In this document: positions 1 to 18,385 of the stretch, piece after piece
How positions within the stretch are numbered: the first letter of the stretch is position 1
Layout: the number at the start of each line of letters is the position of its first letter
Assembly (NCBI GenBank): GCA_038025085.1
Contig: CM076142.1
Span: 5,492,501-5,556,500 of the forward strand
Reading direction: 5' to 3'
Length of the DNA: 64,000 nucleotides
From: Tetragonia tetragonoides
Taxonomy: Eukaryota; Streptophyta; Magnoliopsida; Caryophyllales; Aizoaceae
Made by a program: the position numbers and the translations under genes
Notes under the pieces: model-generated
Database searches by the model: none
What the model saw: only the letters and a program-made list of their open reading frames with translations
What the model was told of the DNA's origin: nothing

Positions 1-349
1 AAAAAACGGTTTCTGTTTCTTTCGGATTGGAATCTTGTCTAATACTTTATTTCCCCTCATTTATTCATTACGCTTGTGGATACTTGCCACATAAACCTAC
101 AAGCTTGAATGTGAAATATGTGATTGATGTATTTCCACATAGTAAGTCAAACAGATAAAGGAGCCTCGGGTTCGATCTTGAGGTACCCGGTAGAGGGCAG
201 CTGATTAAGCCTTAAATTGACATCTAATGACTGACTCATTTTTGTGGAGTTTAAAAATCGCACCCAAAAGATCAGAAAAAGAACTTTGTAGCATGGGAAA
301 TATTTGTGTCATAGTAGTAACTAACTAAGGAGTAATTTGCAATATGCAG

Positions 350-2159
350 CTATGTGAAGAAGGTAGGGTGGGAGCCCAAGCTGGTAAATGAATCCTATCC
401 ATGGGTTGAGAAACAAGTTGTCTATAGGCCAAAGCTTGCACCATGGCAAAGAGCAGTGAGGGATGCCCTTTTGGAAGTTGGGGTCTCACCTTTCAATGGA
501 TTCACTTTTGATCACAAGTATGGAACTAAGGTTGGGGGCACGATTTTTGAGGCGAATGGCCGCCGCCATACTGCTGCTGAGCTCTTGGCAACCGGCAACC
601 CGGAAAAGCTCAATGTCCTCATCCACGCTACCGTTCAGAAAATTATATTTGATACTAAAGGTATATATTTTGCATTCCAAGAAATCAAGAACTACACTCT
701 TAATGACTCATTTGAGGTCTTTAACCAAGTAGTTACGACTGAAAGGCTCCGATATATTAGTTTCTAGATTCGAACCTCCTGCCCCCCGATATTATATAGG
801 AGTATTGTATCATCTGGGAAGTTTTCTGATGTTTTATTTATGCATGCAAAACAACAGGAAAGAAGCCCAAGGCAATGGGGGTGATCTTCAAAGATGAAAA
901 GGGAAAACAACATCAAGCATTTCTATCGAAACGAAGAGGAAGTGAGATATTTGTGTCATCTGGGGCAATTGGGAGCCCACAATTGCTGCTTCTAAGTGGT
1001 ATAGGACCCAAAGAAGACCTCAAGAATATGAACATTTCAGTTGTCCTTAACAACCGCTTTGTGGGGAAAGGCATGCAAGATAATCCTCTCAACACAGTAT
1101 TTGTCCCTACAAAGAAGCATGTAACGCAGTCGTTGATTCAGACTGTTGGGATAACCAAGAAGGGGGTGTACATTGAAGCTAGCAGCGGGTTTGGTCAGAC
1201 CCAGGATAGCATCCGGCGCCACCATGGTATTGTCTCAGCTGAGGTTAGTCTTCTGTCTTCATTCTCACCATGCTGTTATCTATTTTCTTCTGTAACCACA
1301 TGAACTGTCATTATCAAAATCTTCAGAATCCTTTACTGGTGGTTAGCATATCTTTAAAATGGCTATGGTTTACTTAGTTGAGTCATATTTTACCTTTTCA
1401 TTTTAAGATTAGTAACAGCAGTAATGTATCTGATCTTTATTTTATTTTATTTTTATGTGAACAGATTGGTCAGCTCTCCACCATTCCTCCCAAGCAAAGA
1501 ACAAGAGAGGCAATCCAAGCCTACAAAGAGAGGAAACAAGACTTGCCCTTTGAGGCATTCATGGGTGGGTTCATCCTTGACAAGATAGCCAAACCCAAGT
1601 CCAAAGGACAGCTGAAGCTAATTAACACCAATATCGATGACAACCCTGCTGTCACCTTCAATTACTTCAGTCATCCCCATGATGTGAAACTTTGCGTTGA
1701 GGGTGTACGAATGATAGAGAAGATAGTCAAGTCCCAGCACTTCACAAACTATGCTAGGTGCGATAAGGAAACTACAGAGAAGTTGCTTAATATGAGTGTG
1801 AAGGCTAATTTAAACCTCATCCCCAAGCACACCAACGACACCAAATCCCTAGAACAGTTCTGCAAGGATACTGTTATAACCATTTGGCACTACCATGGAG
1901 GGTGCCAGGTTGGCAAGGTGGTGGGACATGACTATCGGGTTCTCGGGGTCAATAGGCTCCGTGTTGTCGACGGGTCCACCTTTACTGTATCCCCTGGAAC
2001 CAATCCTCAAGCAACTGTGATGATGATGGGGAGGTAAAGTGATTATTTCTTTCTGATTCAGTTTAAGAGAAAATAGTTGCCAAAAGTTCTGAATCATAAT
2101 TTTCTGTGATGTGCAGGTACATGGGAGTGAAGATCCTAAGGGAAAGACTCGGGAGATGA
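350..2159 (+). CDS. HTH: HOTHEAD-type GMC oxidoreductase, 3' exons (5' part off the window)
   Basis: FAD-dependent GMC-family oxidoreductase. Arabidopsis HOTHEAD (ADHESION OF CALYX EDGES) is an extracellular epidermal enzyme linked to long-chain omega-hydroxy fatty acid oxidation, cuticle formation and prevention of organ fusion. Four exons are visible: 350-660, 858-1243, 1465-2033 and 2117-2159. All junctions are GT-AG and the phases join (DTK-G-KKPKAMGV; MMGR-YMGVKILRERLGR-stop). Hallmarks are NESYPWVE, GTKVGGTIF, the GMC signature GAIGSPQLLLLSGIGP, the catalytic-His block IWHYHGG and the C-terminal block DGSTF..SPGTNPQAT with the paired Asn. The N-terminal dinucleotide-binding exons lie upstream; bases 1-349 are intron. 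No internal stop interrupts the visible exons. From memory it matches HTH itself better than HTH-like paralogues, but I could not search. Confidence 0.9.
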
Positions 2160-2961
2160 GCTGATGTATAGGGAGTGAATTCTGCAAGAAGTTTAGTTGC
2201 AGTTTAAGGAAGTTTTATGAGTGGTTTTGTGAGACATATATTTGTTACTATTATATTCTTGGCAAGCTCTTGGGAAAATGTAGAGAGTTAGCATTGCCCA
2301 TTTGGTGATTGGTATTATTTATTGGTTTGTGCTATAAACACATGGTTTAGCAAGTTCCTTGTTTCTTCTACTGTAATATTGTCAATTTAACACTTTTCAA
2401 GCTATTGAAGTCTAGTGAGTGGGTATATATTCCATAAGAAGCTGATGCTGCGATAATATTTGAAGAGAAATGAGAAGCCAAATTAACCATGCTTCTGTAA
2501 AAGTTCAAGGATTAATTTCAACACCAATTTGACCAAAATGTTTGTATACAGTTCATCTACTTGCATTTTGAGGAGTTCATTTTGAAGGATGTGTGCCCTT
2601 ACACAGATGGACTTGAATCACAGACCAAAATGCCCAAAAGCTCAAGCTATGAACAAACATCAGTGCCAAAGATCAGAGCAGTTGAGAAAAAGCATACCTT
2701 GAATCTTGGTTCACTAAATCATGATTTCTTCATTGTCGAGGGTTCAAGGCCGCGACTGACAATTTCATTGAACCAAAAACTCTCAGTTCTACAACCATTC
2801 CAGCGAACAGGCAGTACAATTTCAATCCTTAAAATGTTTCCTGGACTAATAAAAAATGAAATCCTTGAACCATTACCGAACTTTCATTTGTCAGTTGTAC
2901 ATAGTAAAGTTTTTTAGCATATTTCTGCAGTAGAAGCTAAACTGGTGTCTCACTTATTTTC
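2160..2961. other. Convergent intergenic/3'UTR region between HTH and ALE2
   Basis: About 800 bases hold the 3' UTRs of two convergent genes. A 118-codon open frame at 2561-2917 (+) has no recognisable domain and probably lies antisense to the ALE2 3' end, so I do not call it a gene. Confidence 0.6.
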
Positions 2962-9077
<6,116 letters not shown>

Positions 9078-9724
9078 TTTCCCTCAAGCACTGAAGACAA
9101 TACTCCGTACAATTCAAGAAACTCTCATCTTACTCTCAAATCCATAATTGAGAGAAGGAAAAAATGAACACACAAGAGTGTAAATTGTACTACAAATCTC
9201 AAATAAAACATGGTTATGAGAATTTCCCAGGTGAAGAAAAAGAAAAAAGAAAACAAGAAAAAAAAAAAAAGAAAAAAAAAAGGAGAGATTAAAACAAACA
9301 AACAAAAAAAGAAAAGGGTAGTGGGTTATGAGAATGCCAATTAGTGGAAGTACAAAAATGTGATTAGGTGGAAAGCACTAAAATGTTTGGTTTGAATTTG
9401 CAAAGCCAGGATTTTGGTAGAAATCTAATTAGAGCTGCTCAAGCATAGTGTAGACTGTAGACTATAGAGGCCATAGACCATAAGGTTTGCACACACAAAG
9501 CAAGTGACACTTGAAGAGTGATCATTGGAGAGAGAGAGGCAGATAGAGACGTAAATTCGACCATAAAAAACATTGGTGGGGTTTAACATGGTGGGGTTTA
9601 TCTTACAGTTTTTGGATCCTATGAATACTGCTGCTACCTAAAGAAAAGAATTCGCACTTTTTTGGTTCTAAAGGTTTTTTTAATTCTACCTAAGGCTGAC
9701 TTATGATCCGGTAGTTTATTGTTT
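9078..9724. other. 5' flank of ALE2
   Basis: This is the putative promoter and 5'UTR of ALE2 (minus strand). It holds an A-rich tract at 9236-9316 that is a pyrimidine-rich tract on the ALE2 sense strand. I see no other gene and no TATA element I would defend. Confidence 0.5.
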
Positions 9725-10729
9725 GGGGGTTGCTAAACCTAAATCTCAAATTACTAAACGTAAATTTAGTTTTCCAAATATACCCTTCACATAACCCATC
9801 TCACACCCTCCACCCCCTTTGTCTCTCTCACCCCTCTTTCCCCATGTTCTCTCATTCTCTTGACTTTTGGATCTCACGACACCATCATCTTTCTCTCTGT
9901 CAATTTTCCCTTTCTCTATCCCCATTCCTTTCTCTTGAGTCTTGTCAGATCTGGGTGTTTGAGTGGTGGCCCGTGGCTGGGGTAGTGGGGTGGCTGGGAA
10001 GAGAGAGAGAAAGAGAGGCGCAAATGAGAGACACGCTGGAGGCAGGGGTTTGATGACGCCGGAGGCAGGGGTTCGACGACTCCGGTGTGTGGCGGGGCTG
10101 GTGGTTGTTTGCCTGACGAGGGGCTTCACGGGTAGGGGCTCGTTTTCCGGGGCGGAGGGGAAGGGTGGGCTGAGGCAGGGGAGGGAGATCGGAGTTGAGT
10201 TGTGGTGGGGGTGTGGTGGTTGACAGACGGAATTCGTTTATTTTCCTGTTTTTTTCTTTTTTCATTTCATTGCTCCAATTCCACTGTCAGGCCATGAGGC
10301 CAACAACGACCACCGGCGTCGTAGAACCCCACCAAGTCGCCAGCCACCAAGGCCCTAGCCAAATGCTCCCTAACGGCCTAACCCCCATGCCCCACTCAGC
10401 CACCGCCAGCCACAAAGTAGCCACCGCCAGGCAGTATAAAAAGAGTCCAAATTGAATTTCATTAGTTCTTTGCATATCATCATTAATTTCATAATATTAG
10501 TGTATCGATTAAAAGAATCATCCCAGTTGATTAGATTTTAGTTTGGATTAGCAAAAAAAAATTAGATTTTAAGTCGTCTACCATGAACATAAGTAAATCA
10601 ATTGGGAGATTTGAGAGGAAAAAACAAAAGTACGAAAAGGCTTCCTTAAAAATAAAAAGGGTAGTTTCGGAAGTATTGTGATAAAAAGATTTGCGTTGAG
10701 TAATTTAAGATTTACGTTAAGCAATTCCG
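9725..10729. mobile_element. Non-autonomous MULE-like (Pack-MULE-like) TIR element, 1,005 bp
   Basis: Imperfect terminal inverted repeats are plain. The left end GGGGGTTGCTAAACCTAAAT pairs with the reverse complement of the right end, CGGAATTGCTTAACGTAAAT. Similarity continues for about 65 bases to ACCCTT on both arms. The element is flanked by the 8-base direct repeat TATTGTTT (9717-9724 and 10730-10737). The interior (about 9960-10430) is GC-rich, unlike its AT-rich surroundings, and has gene-like codon texture but no intact recognisable protein. Length of TIR and target duplication suit Mutator-like elements; hAT (8-bp TSD) is the alternative. The interior suggests captured gene fragments. 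Confidence 0.78.
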
Positions 10730-10737
10730 TATTGTTT

Positions 10738-12459
10738 CTATATGCCTATTTTGTGTTGGTGACTAGTAAAACCATCCTTCAAGTCTATTTGGGACTTGGT
10801 AACCCACCATGGGGCATCACGTGTGAAATCGCAGGCCCAAAAAAGTGTAGATTATAATCTTCAATTTTGGCTTGCTGGGTTTGATTGACATTTTTGCCCA
10901 AATTATCCAGAAAACCTATTATAACTTAAGAGGACCTCAGGTGTCCCTAATACGCTATTTAAGTCCAAAAACTTTATTTACACCTATAATTTCAGTGTTC
11001 GATTACTTTAAATGGGTGATTAGTAAAACTATCCTCCAAACCTAATAGCAACCCCATATTCCCTATATATTTGCTGACTAGGAGGGAGGTGGACCAAAAG
11101 CATTAAAATGAATATTCATCTTATTAATGCAACTGCCTACACAAATGTTCATGGGAGAGAAGTAAACCAAAAGCAATATATCATGTGTGATTGCACCGCC
11201 AATTTTACTATCTGTCGTTGCTTTGGAGTGGTCTACTTCACATTCATTACTAGGAGTATTATACTCCACTATACAGCTAAATTAGGCGTAGGGGTGAAAA
11301 CTCTGTGTCAATTTTAGGCGTAGTCGAATTTTAATTAGTAACAATAATGATAGAAGAAAATTTATCTTTTACTTCAATGGTAGTTTTTGCTATCATAACT
11401 TTATGGTGGCAATCAGGGTTGATATTGTATTGGACTTTGACCAGATATGTGTCGACAAAAATCACAAAACTACGGCCGGTGACACTACTGATTATTTTTT
11501 TTTGCTACATACAGGACAAGTCAACTAATATGCAGGGCAAGTCATCCATATTAGATATGCTGATGGACTCAAGCAGAAGCGAAGATAACCCTCCATGCTA
11601 AAAAAGGTAGAGGAGTTTTATTCTCTCTACATGAATGAGAATTTGAACTCCTAACCATCTGGTTATGAGAGTGAATTACCTACCACTTATACTCCCACCA
11701 CATTTATCATCAACACTATTGATTTGTTAACTGAAGCTATAGAGTGGTATGATCAAGAGCAACAATAAGAAAGGGGATCGATAATTTCTTTTTGGTTGGT
11801 GCTTTTTTTTGTTGGCGTTAATATAAGGGCAATATTTTCTATCTTCGTTCTAAAAAAAATATTAATGAAGCAAGGATGGGTAGTGTACTGATGCCAATTG
11901 TAATAAAAACACACACACTATAATTTGATGTTCATGTACATTGCAATAGTTCAAGGTTCAAAACAAGAATTCTAGTGTGAACCAAAATCCTAATATCTAC
12001 TTAATAACTACTTTGGAATGTCATTTTCCCAAATGCTCACATCCCACCATCCAGCTAATAGACAGAGAGATAGAATCCATAGTTGGGTGCATGAGTATAC
12101 ATCCCATATTCCCACATATAGGAATTAGGATTGATTAAAAAGGAGTAAAAAAAATTACAATAAAGAACACACCCACAAATACCATTAATTAGTGCCTAAT
12201 CCACACTTTTACACTTATTATTGACTTTGCATGGTCTACTAACGTATCCAATATGGCCAATAGTCCAATACATACAAAATGGACAACTAAACATTAATTA
12301 ACCTTCCCATATCTAGTAAATTTCCAAATTTCATCTTTCTTTTTTTCCCTCTTCACATTTGCCAACATCTCATCTCCTTTTAATGTTTTATTTAAACACA
12401 ATCCCTCAATATTAACCCAAAGGCCAAAACCACCAAAGTTCATTCAAAACTCCACCAAA
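10738..12459. other. AT-rich intergenic DNA upstream of the NHL gene
   Basis: No supported gene. A partial direct repeat of GTGA(C/T)TAGTAAAAC(C/T)ATCC occurs near 10760 and 11020. Open frames at 11108-11317 and 11347-11601 show no family features. The last 300 bases should hold the NHL promoter and 5'UTR. Confidence 0.5.
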
Positions 12460-13311
12460 ATGAACACAACTAGTGACAAAGTTCACCCCACCACCCCTAA
12501 AACCCCAACCACCAAAACCACCTCTAATGAGCCCATTCCTAATAGGCCCACCACTAAATCCCCCACCACCACTACAAAATTCCCACCCACCAAGGCTCAA
12601 CAACTTAGCGGCGCCCCCCGCTACCGCCTTGCTCCGCCACCAAGCCACCGCGACAACCACCGCCACCACCACCGCGGCTGCACTTGCCGGAGTTGCTGTT
12701 TGTGTGTATTTTGGGCCGCCCTCATCGTCGTCGCCCTCCTAGTGCTCGCTGCCATACCGATGGCGGTCTTCTACACCATCTACCGCCCCCGGCCACCGTC
12801 ATTTTCTCTCTCCACCCTGAAAATCACCCAACTCAACGACACTGCTACCAAATTCACCGCCAAATTCAATCTCACCGTCACAACTACAAACCCAAATCAA
12901 AATATCGTTTTTGACTACAACCAAATCAATGTAACAGTACTTGCCCACCAAGGAAACATCATCACTGGCCAAGGCTCTTTTCCTTCATTCGTGCATTGGG
13001 GTGAAAACACAACATCATTGTTTGCTATGATCAAATATGATAATATTGATGATGGGTCATTGGAAATTTTGAGATCAGATTTGAAGAACAATAAAGGGTT
13101 GGATTTGAATGTGGTGATGGAAACTCAATTGAAGGTGAAAGTTGGGGAGAAGGTGAAAACTAATGAGGTTGGATTAAGAGTTTCTTGTGATGGGATTAAA
13201 GTTGTTACTTCAAAGGGGACAATATTATCTGGGATTGTGAAAAATAGTATTGGACTTAAGTGTAATGTTCATTTCATCATAAAAATATTTGAGTGGGAAG
13301 TTCTTATATGA
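12460..13311 (+). CDS. NDR1/HIN1-like (LEA_2 superfamily) membrane protein
   Basis: Intronless 283-aa protein of the plant NHL/LEA_2 family. These are plasma-membrane or ER-anchored proteins, several of which act in defence or abiotic-stress signalling. The first ~70 residues are low-complexity Thr/Pro-rich and then His/Arg-rich (RDNHRHHHRG). Next come a Cys cluster (CTCRSCCLC, about 74-82), one TM helix at about 84-109 and the family-typical YRPRPPSF junction. The beta-rich LEA_2 domain with NPN-type sequence (TTTNPNQNIVFDY) fills the rest, with several N-x-S/T sites. The ATG at 12460 opens the frame and the stop is at 13309-13311. The long Thr-rich cytosolic leader is longer than in many relatives. 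Subfamily is uncertain (NHL6-like is my best guess). Confidence 0.88.
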   Translation: MNTTSDKVHPTTPKTPTTKTTSNEPIPNRPTTKSPTTTTKFPPTKAQQLSGAPRYRLAPPPSHRDNHRHHHRGCTCRSCCLCVFWAALIVVALLVLAAIPMAVFYTIYRPRPPSFSLSTLKITQLNDTATKFTAKFNLTVTTTNPNQNIVFDYNQINVTVLAHQGNIITGQGSFPSFVHWGENTTSLFAMIKYDNIDDGSLEILRSDLKNNKGLDLNVVMETQLKVKVGEKVKTNEVGLRVSCDGIKVVTSKGTILSGIVKNSIGLKCNVHFIIKIFEWEVLI

Positions 13312-13661
13312 TTAAAAGTTTGTTTCTTTGATCTTTTTGCTGGTGTTTGATAATTGTAAATTTGTTGATCATATATGGTTGAGATTGAGGTTATGGAAGT
13401 ATACGACGAATTGTTTGATACTTGATAGTAACATACGTATATGTTATGCTATTTATTTCCAATTTGATTGTTAATTTCTGTTTGATAGTTTGTTTGTTTG
13501 TTTTGGTAAGAAATAAAGATTTTTCATTACCAAGTAAAGCACTTAAGTACATTGTGTAGCTTTGACTCGCTTAACCCACTCAAAAGACGGGGAAGCTATT
13601 CAGCCCTTGAAGAACTACACACCATTTTGTTTCTCTCCGACCTCTACAATGCGACTCCTGA
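13312..13661. other. 3' flank of the NHL gene
   Basis: 3'UTR and AT-rich flank; I see nothing else in it. Confidence 0.5.
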
Positions 13662-13880
13662 ATTGGCCTTGTTTGGCACGCAGCAGGTAGCTGATAGCTG
13701 GTAGATGGTTTGATCAGCCGGTTGCAGCTAGCTGGTTGTATTAGCTGGTTTGACTGAATGGTAGTATAAGCTGATTGTTCAAGATGTTTGGTAAAGTCAG
13801 ATGGTTTTTAGTAGCTGGTATGATGTAAAATGACCAAAAAGGATATTTTGTTGTTGTTATTGTTATTATAATTATTATTA

Positions 13881-13946
<66 letters not shown>

Positions 13947-14572
13947 ATTTTATTTTTGTAATATTGATATTTGATCAATATATGGTGTTGTCACTGTTGT
14001 GTAACCCAAAAAACTTCAAATTTTATCAGCCAAAAAAAATTATAAATCACCCTAACCTATTAACCACGTATTAACCGGCTCACCTTCCCAGTTCTCCTTA
14101 AACCCCATTTTCTTTTCCTTTTCTCTCTCATCTTCCCTTCTTCCACAAACCCTTTTTTTCTTCTTCCTCAAATCCCCAACGACCAACAAATGGTGGGTAA
14201 AAAGCATTCACCACCACTTTCCATGGTCGCCAACTCAACAATGCATTCAGCCTGATCTGGTAATCTTCCATTTGAGAAACAATTCCTTCAAAACTGTAAA
14301 ACCCAAAATGTGCAATATCAAATGTCACGCTATAATTAACATCAGCCTTGGGTAGAGTAGTCAATTACTTAATTGGCACCAACAATCTGAAGTGAAACGC
14401 ACCCCCCCCCCCCCCCCACTAGCTTTTCAAAGTTGGATTATTGGGGTCCAAAAAGTTGGGTAAAAAGCCAACAACCAAACACCATTTTTTGGTCAAGTAG
14501 ATTGTTCAATAGTCAAACAATCCAATACCCTCAACAATCTGGCCAAAAAGTTGCCTGCCAAACAAGGCCAAT
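13662..14572. mobile_element. Non-autonomous TIR DNA element, ~0.9 kb
   Basis: The left end ATTGGCCTTGTTTGGCACGC mirrors the right end, whose reverse complement is ATTGGCCTTGTTTGGCAGGC. Subterminal regions repeat AGCTGGT/AGCTGAT words on the left and CAAACAATCC words on the right. I could not find a convincing target-site duplication, so the superfamily is open (PIF/Harbinger or hAT). Inside are an AAT/ATT inverted microsatellite and a C17 tract near 14402. A 78-codon open frame (14128-14364, -) may be a captured fragment but I do not recognise it. Confidence 0.62.
13863..13947. repeat. (AAT)n/(ATT)n inverted microsatellite
   Basis: About 14 AAT units are followed, after a short T run, by about 10 ATT units, making a potential long perfect hairpin. 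Confidence 0.85.
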
Positions 14573-15807
14573 GCATTTCTGTTAGATATTTCAATGAGTA
14601 GAATTTGAAAATTTAGAGTGTTTCCTTCTTCTTCTTCTTCTTTTTACCAATAGAGTGTTTTCTTTTCCAAGTACAAATAATTCCCATTTCTAACTGATTT
14701 TCCCATGTTGTTTTCCTTGAATATTTATTACCAAAATTTATTTCCCTATTTTGAAAAAAATATTTGTTAAATAAACAAAAATAGAAAAGTTTTATTCACG
14801 TTATGTTGGTCAAATTAAGCAAAATGATGTTTCTTCGTGATTCATTATTAGTAACAGCGGGCGATTTTAAATAGTTTTCAAATAAGTAATAGATTTTCAA
14901 CAAATGAGACATGATTGATTTCTTTTTGCTATAATATGTATGTTAAAAAAATAAGTGAATTCGTGAAGAATACTTTTTTACTCTAATTTTGGTATGACCC
15001 ATAAGGATTTTATTAACTCAATTAATTAACTCATATGATAGCTACAAGCTAGTTGGGTAAGTGTGAAAATACATTAACAATTCTGTTTATAGGGCGGTAA
15101 AATTTTCATCTCTATGTATCTCCTCTAATAATCCATTATCCAAACCTCCCCTCTGGTCCAAGAGCTCCCAAAAATCCCCATCTAATTCAGTGGTGTATAT
15201 TAGATGAAGAGTTCTCTTATGTATAATACTCCTCTATAGTAGATCTAAACCAATATGTTATTGATTTGTTAACTAGTGTGTGTGCCCGTGCGATTGCATA
15301 AGATGTCGCAGCTCATTTTGGGTTTAATTTTTTTTTAAAGTTTAATGTTTAATATTGTTGTAATAATTTTGGTGCTAATTTTGTGATTAACTGGTAATAA
15401 AACTAAAACAACACCAATGTATGATTTGGAGAGTGTCATCCGCAGCATGACTCTTAATTTGTTTAGGGAAAATATTAAAATGTTGGGAAAAGGGATGTCC
15501 TCAAGTCATGGTAATAGTCAATCACTGGCCATGTATTAGCCTTTGACAAAAAAAAATCATTCATTTGCTTGTCGTGTCTCTATTTCTACCCTTAAATGAC
15601 ATTGTTTGTTGCATTATAATTCTACTTATTATGATTAGTCATACTGTAAACTTTGATCTATGTTTGACCGAGGGCTTAGGAAACGATTATTAGCCTTTTA
15701 TTAACAAACTAACTTGAGAATACTCTGTTACTAAAGATTACAGTTTATAGTAGACAACGGATGGAAATGAACTAAGGACATCAACAATGTATTGAAACAA
15801 AATCTGG
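14573..15807. other. AT-rich intergenic DNA
   Basis: No gene seen. The words ACTAGTGTGTGTGCCCGTGC near 15273 resemble a motif found at several plant repeat ends, but I cannot delimit an element. Confidence 0.45.
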
Positions 15808-15948
15808 GTGGCCCATGTCCCAGCGCCCAGCGAGCGCCATGTTCCCATGTCCCATGTTCCCATTTCCCATGTCCCAGCGCCCATGTCCCATGTCCCAAGT
15901 CCCATGTTCCCATGCCCCATGTTCCAAGTCCCATGTTCCATCCATGAG
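15808..15948. repeat. CCCATGT/CCCATGTT minisatellite capping array 1
   Basis: Irregular 7-10-base units built on CCCATGT, CCCAGCG and CCCATGTTC run for about 140 bases and lead directly into the first ~311-bp monomer. Comparable sequences cap arrays 2 and 4 at the same relative end. Confidence 0.8.
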
Positions 15949-18385
15949 TGAAATCAGAGTTCAGGGGCATGACTGTCCAGAGGCACCAGAGGTCCTCGAG
16001 GTTGACGATATAGAACCCCCGGAAAACTTTGGGCAAAAATGAAAATCGGGTCCCAAAAAGCCAAAAATCAAGGCCATAATCCACGCTTTTTGGGCTTACG
16101 GGAAGCCCCGGAACGAAGATGGATATTTTTGCACCATATCGAACGAGACAATCTTGGGGAACATAAGAGGCCCCTGGGGTCCGTTATCGGGTCCCTGATA
16201 GGCTTGTAAGGGTACTTTTACGGGACACCAATGTAAGGGCCGGAACACCGAAAAAATGGGTGATATCGAAGTTTGGGGATCCGGATAACCCTCTCGGGGC
16301 ACCGAGGGTCCTTTAGGGTCATGATAGGAATCCCTTAGAAGTTTGGGCAAAAATGACAGCCGACGCCTGGAAGCCGAAAATGAAGGCTATAATCCACATT
16401 TTTTGGGCTTCGGGAGGCCCTGGAACAAAGTTGGATGTTTTAGCAACACATCGCACGAAACACCCATAGGGGACATGGTAGGCCCCGGGGTCGCTTATCC
16501 GGTCTTGATAGGCTTGGAATGATGTTTTACGGAACACTGGTGTAAGAGTTAGAACACCAAAGGCAAGACTCATTTCAAATTTCGGGGATGCAGATGACCC
16601 TGGCGAGGCATCGAGGATTCTCTAGGGTCATCATAGACCCTCCAAAGAAGTTTGGGCAAGAATGACACCTGACTCCTGGAAGCCGAAAACGAAAGCTATA
16701 ATCCACATTTTTTGGGCTTCCGGGAGGCTCCGGAATGAAGGTGGCCGGATATTTTTGCCACATCGCACGGAACACCCATAAGGGACATGGGAGGCCCTTG
16801 GGGTCGCTTATACGGTTCTGATAGGTTTGGAATGACGTTTTACGAGACATTGGTGTAAGAGTTAAAACACCAAAGACCTACGTGATATCAAAGTTTGGGG
16901 ATTCGGATGACCTTCTCGAGGCACCAAGGGTGCTCTAAGGTCATGATAGACCACTCGGAAAAGTTTGGCCACAAATGACACCCGAGCCCCGGGAAGCCGA
17001 AAACGAAGGTTATAAACCACGATTTTTGGCTTCCGGAAGGCCCGGGAACGAACGTCGATAATTTTGCACCACATGGCATGTAACAACCCTAGGGGACATG
17101 AGAGGCTCTTTCGGTTGCTTATCCGATCCCTGATAGGGCGTTTTACGGGACAATGATGTAAGAGTAGCAACACCAAATGCATAGGTGATATCGAAGTTCG
17201 GGGATCCAGATGACCCTCTCAGGGCACCGAGGGTGCTCTAGGGTCATGATTGACCGCCCGGAAAAGTTTGGGCAAAAATGACACCATGGCCAAGGGAAGC
17301 CGAAAACAAAGGCTATAATCCACATTTTTTGGCTTCCGGGAGGTCACAAAATGAAGGTGAATATTTTTGCACCACATCGCACATAGCACCCCTATGTGGA
17401 CATGAGAGGCCATTGGGGTGGCTTATCCAGTCCCTGATAGTCATCGAAGGGCGTTTTACGAGACATTGATGTAAGAGTCGGAACACCAAAGGCATGAGTG
17501 ATATCGAAGTTCGGGGATCCGAATGACCCTCTCGGGGCACCGAGCGTGTTCTAAGGTCATGATAGACCCCCCGAAAAAGTTTGGGCAAAAATGACACCCG
17601 GGCCCGGGAAGCCGAAAATGAAGGCTATAATCCACGTTTTTTGGCTTCCGGGAGGCCCCGAAACGAATGTGGATATTTTCGCATCACATCGCACGTAACA
17701 CCCCTAAGGGACATGGGAGACCATTAGGGTGGCTTATCGGATCCCTGATATGCCTGGAAGAGCGTTTTACGGGACACTGATGTAAGAGTAGGAACACCAA
17801 AGGCATGGGAAATATCGAAGTTAGGGGATTCGGATGACCCTTTCGGGGCAGCAAGGGTGCTCTAGGTTTATGATAGATCCCTCGAAAACTTTTGGGCAAA
17901 ATGACACCTGAGGCCCCGGGAAGCCGAAAACGAAGGCTATAATCCACATTTTTTGGCTTCCGAGAGGCCCCGGAACGAAATTGGAAATTTTTGCACCATT
18001 TCACATGTAACACTCCTAGGGGACATGGGAGGCCCATGGGGTGGCTTATCCGATCCCTGATAAGCTTGGAATGACGTTTTTACGGGACTGATGTAAGAGT
18101 CGGAACACCAAACACATGGGTGATATCGAAGTTCAGGGAATCCGGATGACCCTCTCGGGGTACCGAGGGTGCTCTAGGGTCATGATTGACCCCCTGGAAA
18201 AGTTTGGGTAAAATGACACCCGGGGCCCAGGGAAGCCGAAAATGAATGCTATAATCCACAATTTTGAGCTTTCGGGAGGCCCCGGAACGAAGGTGGATAT
18301 TTTTCCACCACATTGCACGGGACACTCTTAAGGGACACGAGGCCCTCGGGGTAGGTTATCGGATCCTTGGTAGGCTTCAAGGGCT
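15945..18385 (+). repeat. Array 1 of ~311-bp tandem monomers (about 8 units)
   Basis: The anchor word AAGCCGAAAA recurs at 16371, 16680, 16994, 17297, 17609, 17921 and 18233, giving spacings of 303-314. Each monomer contains, in order: a gcttccgggaggcc block, gaaggtggatattttgcacc, a CCCCTAGGGG-type palindrome followed by acatgggaggcc, a gcttatcc...cctgatagg block, tgtaagag..ggaacacc, gtgatatcgaagttcgggg and gggtcatgataga. The first monomer is the most diverged. GC content is far above the surroundings, and many differences look like CG-to-TG/CA decay. Long open frames occur on both strands, but monomer lengths that are not multiples of three rotate the frame; I read it as non-coding satellite. 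Confidence 0.9.

Noticed and set aside
2561..2917. 118-codon + strand frame
   Set aside because: No recognisable domain; it lies just downstream of the ALE2 stop and is probably antisense to its 3'UTR.
9730..10455. Several 86-127-codon frames
   Set aside because: They lie inside the MULE-like element and overlap in conflicting frames; treated as captured or by-product sequence.
14128..14364. 78-codon minus-strand frame
   Set aside because: Inside the TIR element; I could not recognise it and it has no supporting exons.
15270..15300. ACTAGT...CCCGTGC motif here and near 42905 as a transposon end
   Set aside because: Only one possible end is seen at each place; no partner end or target duplication found.
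16096..18325. Many 60-117-codon open frames on both strands of the ~311-bp arrays
   Set aside because: They recur with the monomer in rotating frames and on both strands, as expected of GC-rich, stop-poor satellite DNA; no Met, codon or domain conservation supports a protein.
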